Part shown: one piece after another, positions 60,977 through 64,000 of the stretch | Numbering within the stretch: the stretch's first letter is position 1 | Layout of the letters: every line of letters starts with the position of its first letter | Assembly: GCA_018881555.1 (NCBI GenBank) | Contig: JACAXG010000124.1 | Span: 868,001 to 932,000, forward strand | Source: Amblyornis subalaris | Taxonomy: Eukaryota; Chordata; Aves; Passeriformes; Ptilonorhynchidae | Length of the DNA stretch: 64,000 nt | Direction of reading: 5' to 3' | The notes under the pieces: model-generated | The model's database searches: none | Seen by the model: only the letters and a program-made list of their open reading frames with translations | What the model was told of the DNA's origin: nothing | Made by a program: the position numbers and the translations under genes

Positions 60977-63900
60977 ATAAATGCACATTTTATAGCAGTA
61001 AAAATAAACTCCAGCTAGCAGAACCAAGCCTGGCTCATGACCTGGTCTATTAAATCAAGCAGTACATCATTTTGAATTAGTGCAGAAAGCTGAAAGATAC
61101 AGTCCCTGTCTTACAGATGAGTGTTATAAAATAAATTGTAAAGCAGCACATAATGACAAGGTGCAATATAAAGGTCTACAAGTGAAATAAAAATGGACAT
61201 GTAACAGTTGACTATGATTGCTTAAGAGAAACAAGATGTTTAAGTGTTCAAAGGTAAGCACATCCATAAAACACGTTGACAGACAAGAGGATGTAAAATG
61301 TTCCAAAGCACATGACAACCAATTTAACCTCATTTCAAGTATATTTTTGCACATTAAAACTACATATACTGTAGGTAAGATTTAGTTAGGACATCAAGTT
61401 GTAATAGCAACTGATCTGAAGTACCAAATGTACCATGGCATAGGTATCTTATATACTCTNTAGCACAACTCCCGAGTGCACTGTGTATGTCCATACAGAC
61501 TGTTTATAATTCAACTCTCACAAAATTTTATACTTCCATTGACTTTGGTTTAAAAAAACTCCACATTAGCTCTCTAGCTGTATATTCTGATATCTGTTGG
61601 ATTTTTGTATACAAATGCAACACAAGAAAGGAGAGCTATGAATGTTAATTTTGCTTTCATCGATTGAAGGATAGAGGCTCCTAGTGCCCAAAGACCAGGA
61701 CACCCATTCAGTAACCTTTCTATTTGTTCACAGAAAATATTTAATGTGACCTTCAATAGGTCAGTGATGAAGATACTACATTATGCATCTTCCCCATTTT
61801 TAACAGTCTAAACTCAAAAGTCAGTTTAACGAATAACATCCATATAAGAAACCCCCCAAACTAACACTGTTCAAATTATTACTTTTCTAATGTAAGTGCT
61901 CGCAGATACCAGTTGGTGCCTTTAGAGCTTTGTAAAAATAGTTCAAGCTTGTTTTACAATATAAAGCTGAAAAAAAAAATTGGTGCTTTCTTGTGTCAGC
62001 AAAGGGAGTCATAAAACTGGCACTGTGTAAACTGCCTTCTTTCTACTTAAAACATGTTGCGTGTGGAACGATGGGCAGGGACACAGTGCCTGTATATACA
62101 GGAGCTGTGCAGAAAGACTGCATACTTCTGTCACCTTCAAGAGGCACAGGGGGAAGATGGGGCACTAAACTTGATGGTCTATTTGTATTACTGACTCAGT
62201 GATTTTTCCAAGTAATTTAGTAAGTGTTACACTGAGTCCATGTCCTCCAATATCCTACTGGTGACCACTGCCAAAGCAGAACCTTCGTTTCACTGGCATA
62301 AAGGCACACTTAAAACGTAGATGATCCTGAGCTCAATTTTTATTTCCCACCCACATGAACGTTGATGAGCAGAGCCTGTTAGAAATATCTCCACACATCC
62401 ATACAAAGGAAGATTAACTGAAACTTACTCAAGAGAAACGCATGAAGATCGCTCCAAGTTTCATAATAGATTTTACAGTGGCAAAGACCCATGTTAAGTA
62501 GCTGCTGTTAGCTTGGATGCCCCATTTCTGCTTGATATGTTTGTGCTTGTCCCAGCACCAAGTGACACCTAGGAAATTAATCAGATCAAGTTCCCCTCTT
62601 CCCATCCATGGTGATAATGCTGATAACCTTCTGTTATCAGGAACTTGTACTTCAGCAATGGGGAAATACNTGTTCATTACTGCAGATGCTTCTGTGGCCA
62701 GGGCAGAATGCAAAGGCGGGAAGGTGGTAATTACTTCTTTCATATTACATCCCCCACTATATTAAGTATGTCAGTGGCAAGACAGGACTACTAATGCACT
62801 GTTTTGTTTAATAGCCTGTATTTTTCTCCTCCATTTTCTTTGCTCAAGACATGAAAGCACTCAAAGATAATTAAGTTTTAATGTTTCTTTTTACATTAAA
62901 TATTTTTTAGTCTCTACTTCTAGAAATAGGGGTAGCTGGAAGTGCAAGAGGAAAGTCTACAACTCTACAAAAATTTTTAAAAAAATTAAGTTAAAAACCA
63001 ATCAAACAAAAATACACTAGTTGACTAATTTATATTTCTTAAACAGTACAACATTCTACTTAAAATTAATTTATTTGCCTTTAAAAAACAACTAGATGAC
63101 TAAACTGAGTGCTAACAGCATCTTGCAGATTCAAAATCTGAATCTAGGAAAACAGAAATTCCCACACACAAGAGACAGAACTCAATCAAGAACTGAGACT
63201 GCTCTTGTAAACAAGGAAGGGACAACCCACAGCAGCAAATACATTTGGAAAAGAACTAACAAAAAATAGTAAATTCACTTCCAGTGTGTCTTCTCATGAG
63301 AAAAAAAGGGAAAGAAAATGGGCAGGGGCTGTAGGTGAGTAAAAGAAAAATAGCCTTCAGATAACAGGTAAAAATTTAAGGAACAGGCAAAAATAGCCTG
63401 AGTGCCCTTCTCCCAGAAAAGATGTCTGTATTATAGCATAAGAATTCACCAGCAGAAAAAGTATTTTATAAAAAAAAGGAACACTACTGTTCATATCTCA
63501 TGGGATATGCAGCCGTTAAAATAATTTGATAATCTATATTTAAAACACCTAAAATAAAGGTTTCACTAGGTCAATATTTCATTGGCATTTTAATTAAATA
63601 ATTGGTCTAAATTCTAAACTGGGAAGTGAATTTATGATCTTATTTAAACAGAATAACTGAGGTCATCAAATGACTTTTAATTAAATTGTTAATTGATTTT
63701 TCTTTAATTCTTTAGGATGATTGATGGCCACACACTTAGTTGCTACATTTGTTAATTACCACCATGAGTCAATTCCATGCAGTGCACTTTGGTATGACTG
63801 CTCTAGTAATCTCCGTATCAAAAAAAAGAATTTCATCATTTTGCTACACCATTACTCGTGCATGCTTCCTGAGGCAGTTTATTTTTAAAAAATTTGTAAG

Positions 63901-64000
63901 GTAGATCAATCATTTTCCTAGGATGTAGTTTACAAAATTAACCTGCAGGTGAATTAGTAGTCCAATCATTTTTTCCAGCAAATCTTGCACCAACTGGCTT

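Larger units (their letters stand above)
43214..64000. other. Long AT-rich non-coding stretch, no gene recognised
   Basis: About 20.8 kb without any recognisable exon, RNA gene or assignable transposon. Open frames up to 133 codons (43809-44210 minus), 114 codons (49567-49911 minus) and 104 codons (62429-62743 minus) resemble no known proteins. A small GC-richer patch near 55725-55810 contains the inverted pair GGCCCTG (55735-55741) and CAGGGCC (55764-55770). Simple repeats are listed separately. Isolated N characters are frequent throughout. Confidence 0.55.

Noticed and set aside
1..64000. CRISPR arrays, phage or plasmid systems, rRNA or tRNA genes
   Set aside because: No regularly spaced repeats, prokaryotic operon structure or recognisable RNA gene is present; the content is that of a vertebrate nuclear genome.

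Overview
This 64 kb window looks like gene-poor, AT-rich nuclear DNA from a bird. Two things point there: at least five degenerate CR1-type LINE fragments, with the 3' ends and ORF2 remnants typical of avian genomes, and two retroviral solo-LTR-like elements whose sequence matches LTR types I know from birds. I found no intact protein-coding gene, no rRNA or tRNA gene, no CRISPR array and no bacterial-style operon. The many 60-190 codon open frames are scattered over both strands, mostly unrelated to any family I recognise, and about as frequent as expected by chance in AT-rich DNA of this length. The window could be intergenic or lie inside a very large intron; the sequence does not decide.

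Layout. 1-15 kb: unannotated AT-rich DNA broken by GC-richer blocks at 5.43-5.77, 9.89-10.19 and 10.38-10.75 kb. 15.2 kb: minus-strand CR1 3' end. 17.8 kb: a perfect 12-bp-arm hairpin. 20.66-21.17 kb: plus-strand CR1 fragment from the middle of ORF2 (linker and start of the reverse transcriptase), broken by a frameshift and stops. 23.2 kb: small, old minus-strand CR1 tail. 26.67-27.09 kb: three tRNA-like (SINE-head-like) modules, two of them in inverted orientation. 27.77-28.39 kb: the longest CR1 3' fragment, minus strand, with readable ORF2 C-terminus. 29.93-30.00 kb: three-unit minisatellite containing TAGGG. 30.54-30.80 kb: compact plus-strand solo LTR with CCAAT boxes, TATA box and AATAAA, flanked by a short direct repeat. 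38.10-38.37 kb: plus-strand CR1 3' end. 42.65-43.21 kb: a second, diverged LTR on the minus strand containing a low-complexity expansion. 43-64 kb: AT-rich DNA with only simple repeats.

Nothing here works together as a pathway. The functional-looking pieces are transposon remnants, one LTR with a well-preserved promoter layout, and possible Pol III-type boxes in the SINE-like modules. Isolated single N characters are rare before about 30.3 kb and common after it, which may reflect assembly quality or masked heterozygous sites. I do not see a new biological system; the items most worth checking are the LTR edge at 30.8 kb, the tRNA-like cluster at 26.7-27.1 kb and the hairpin at 17.8 kb.
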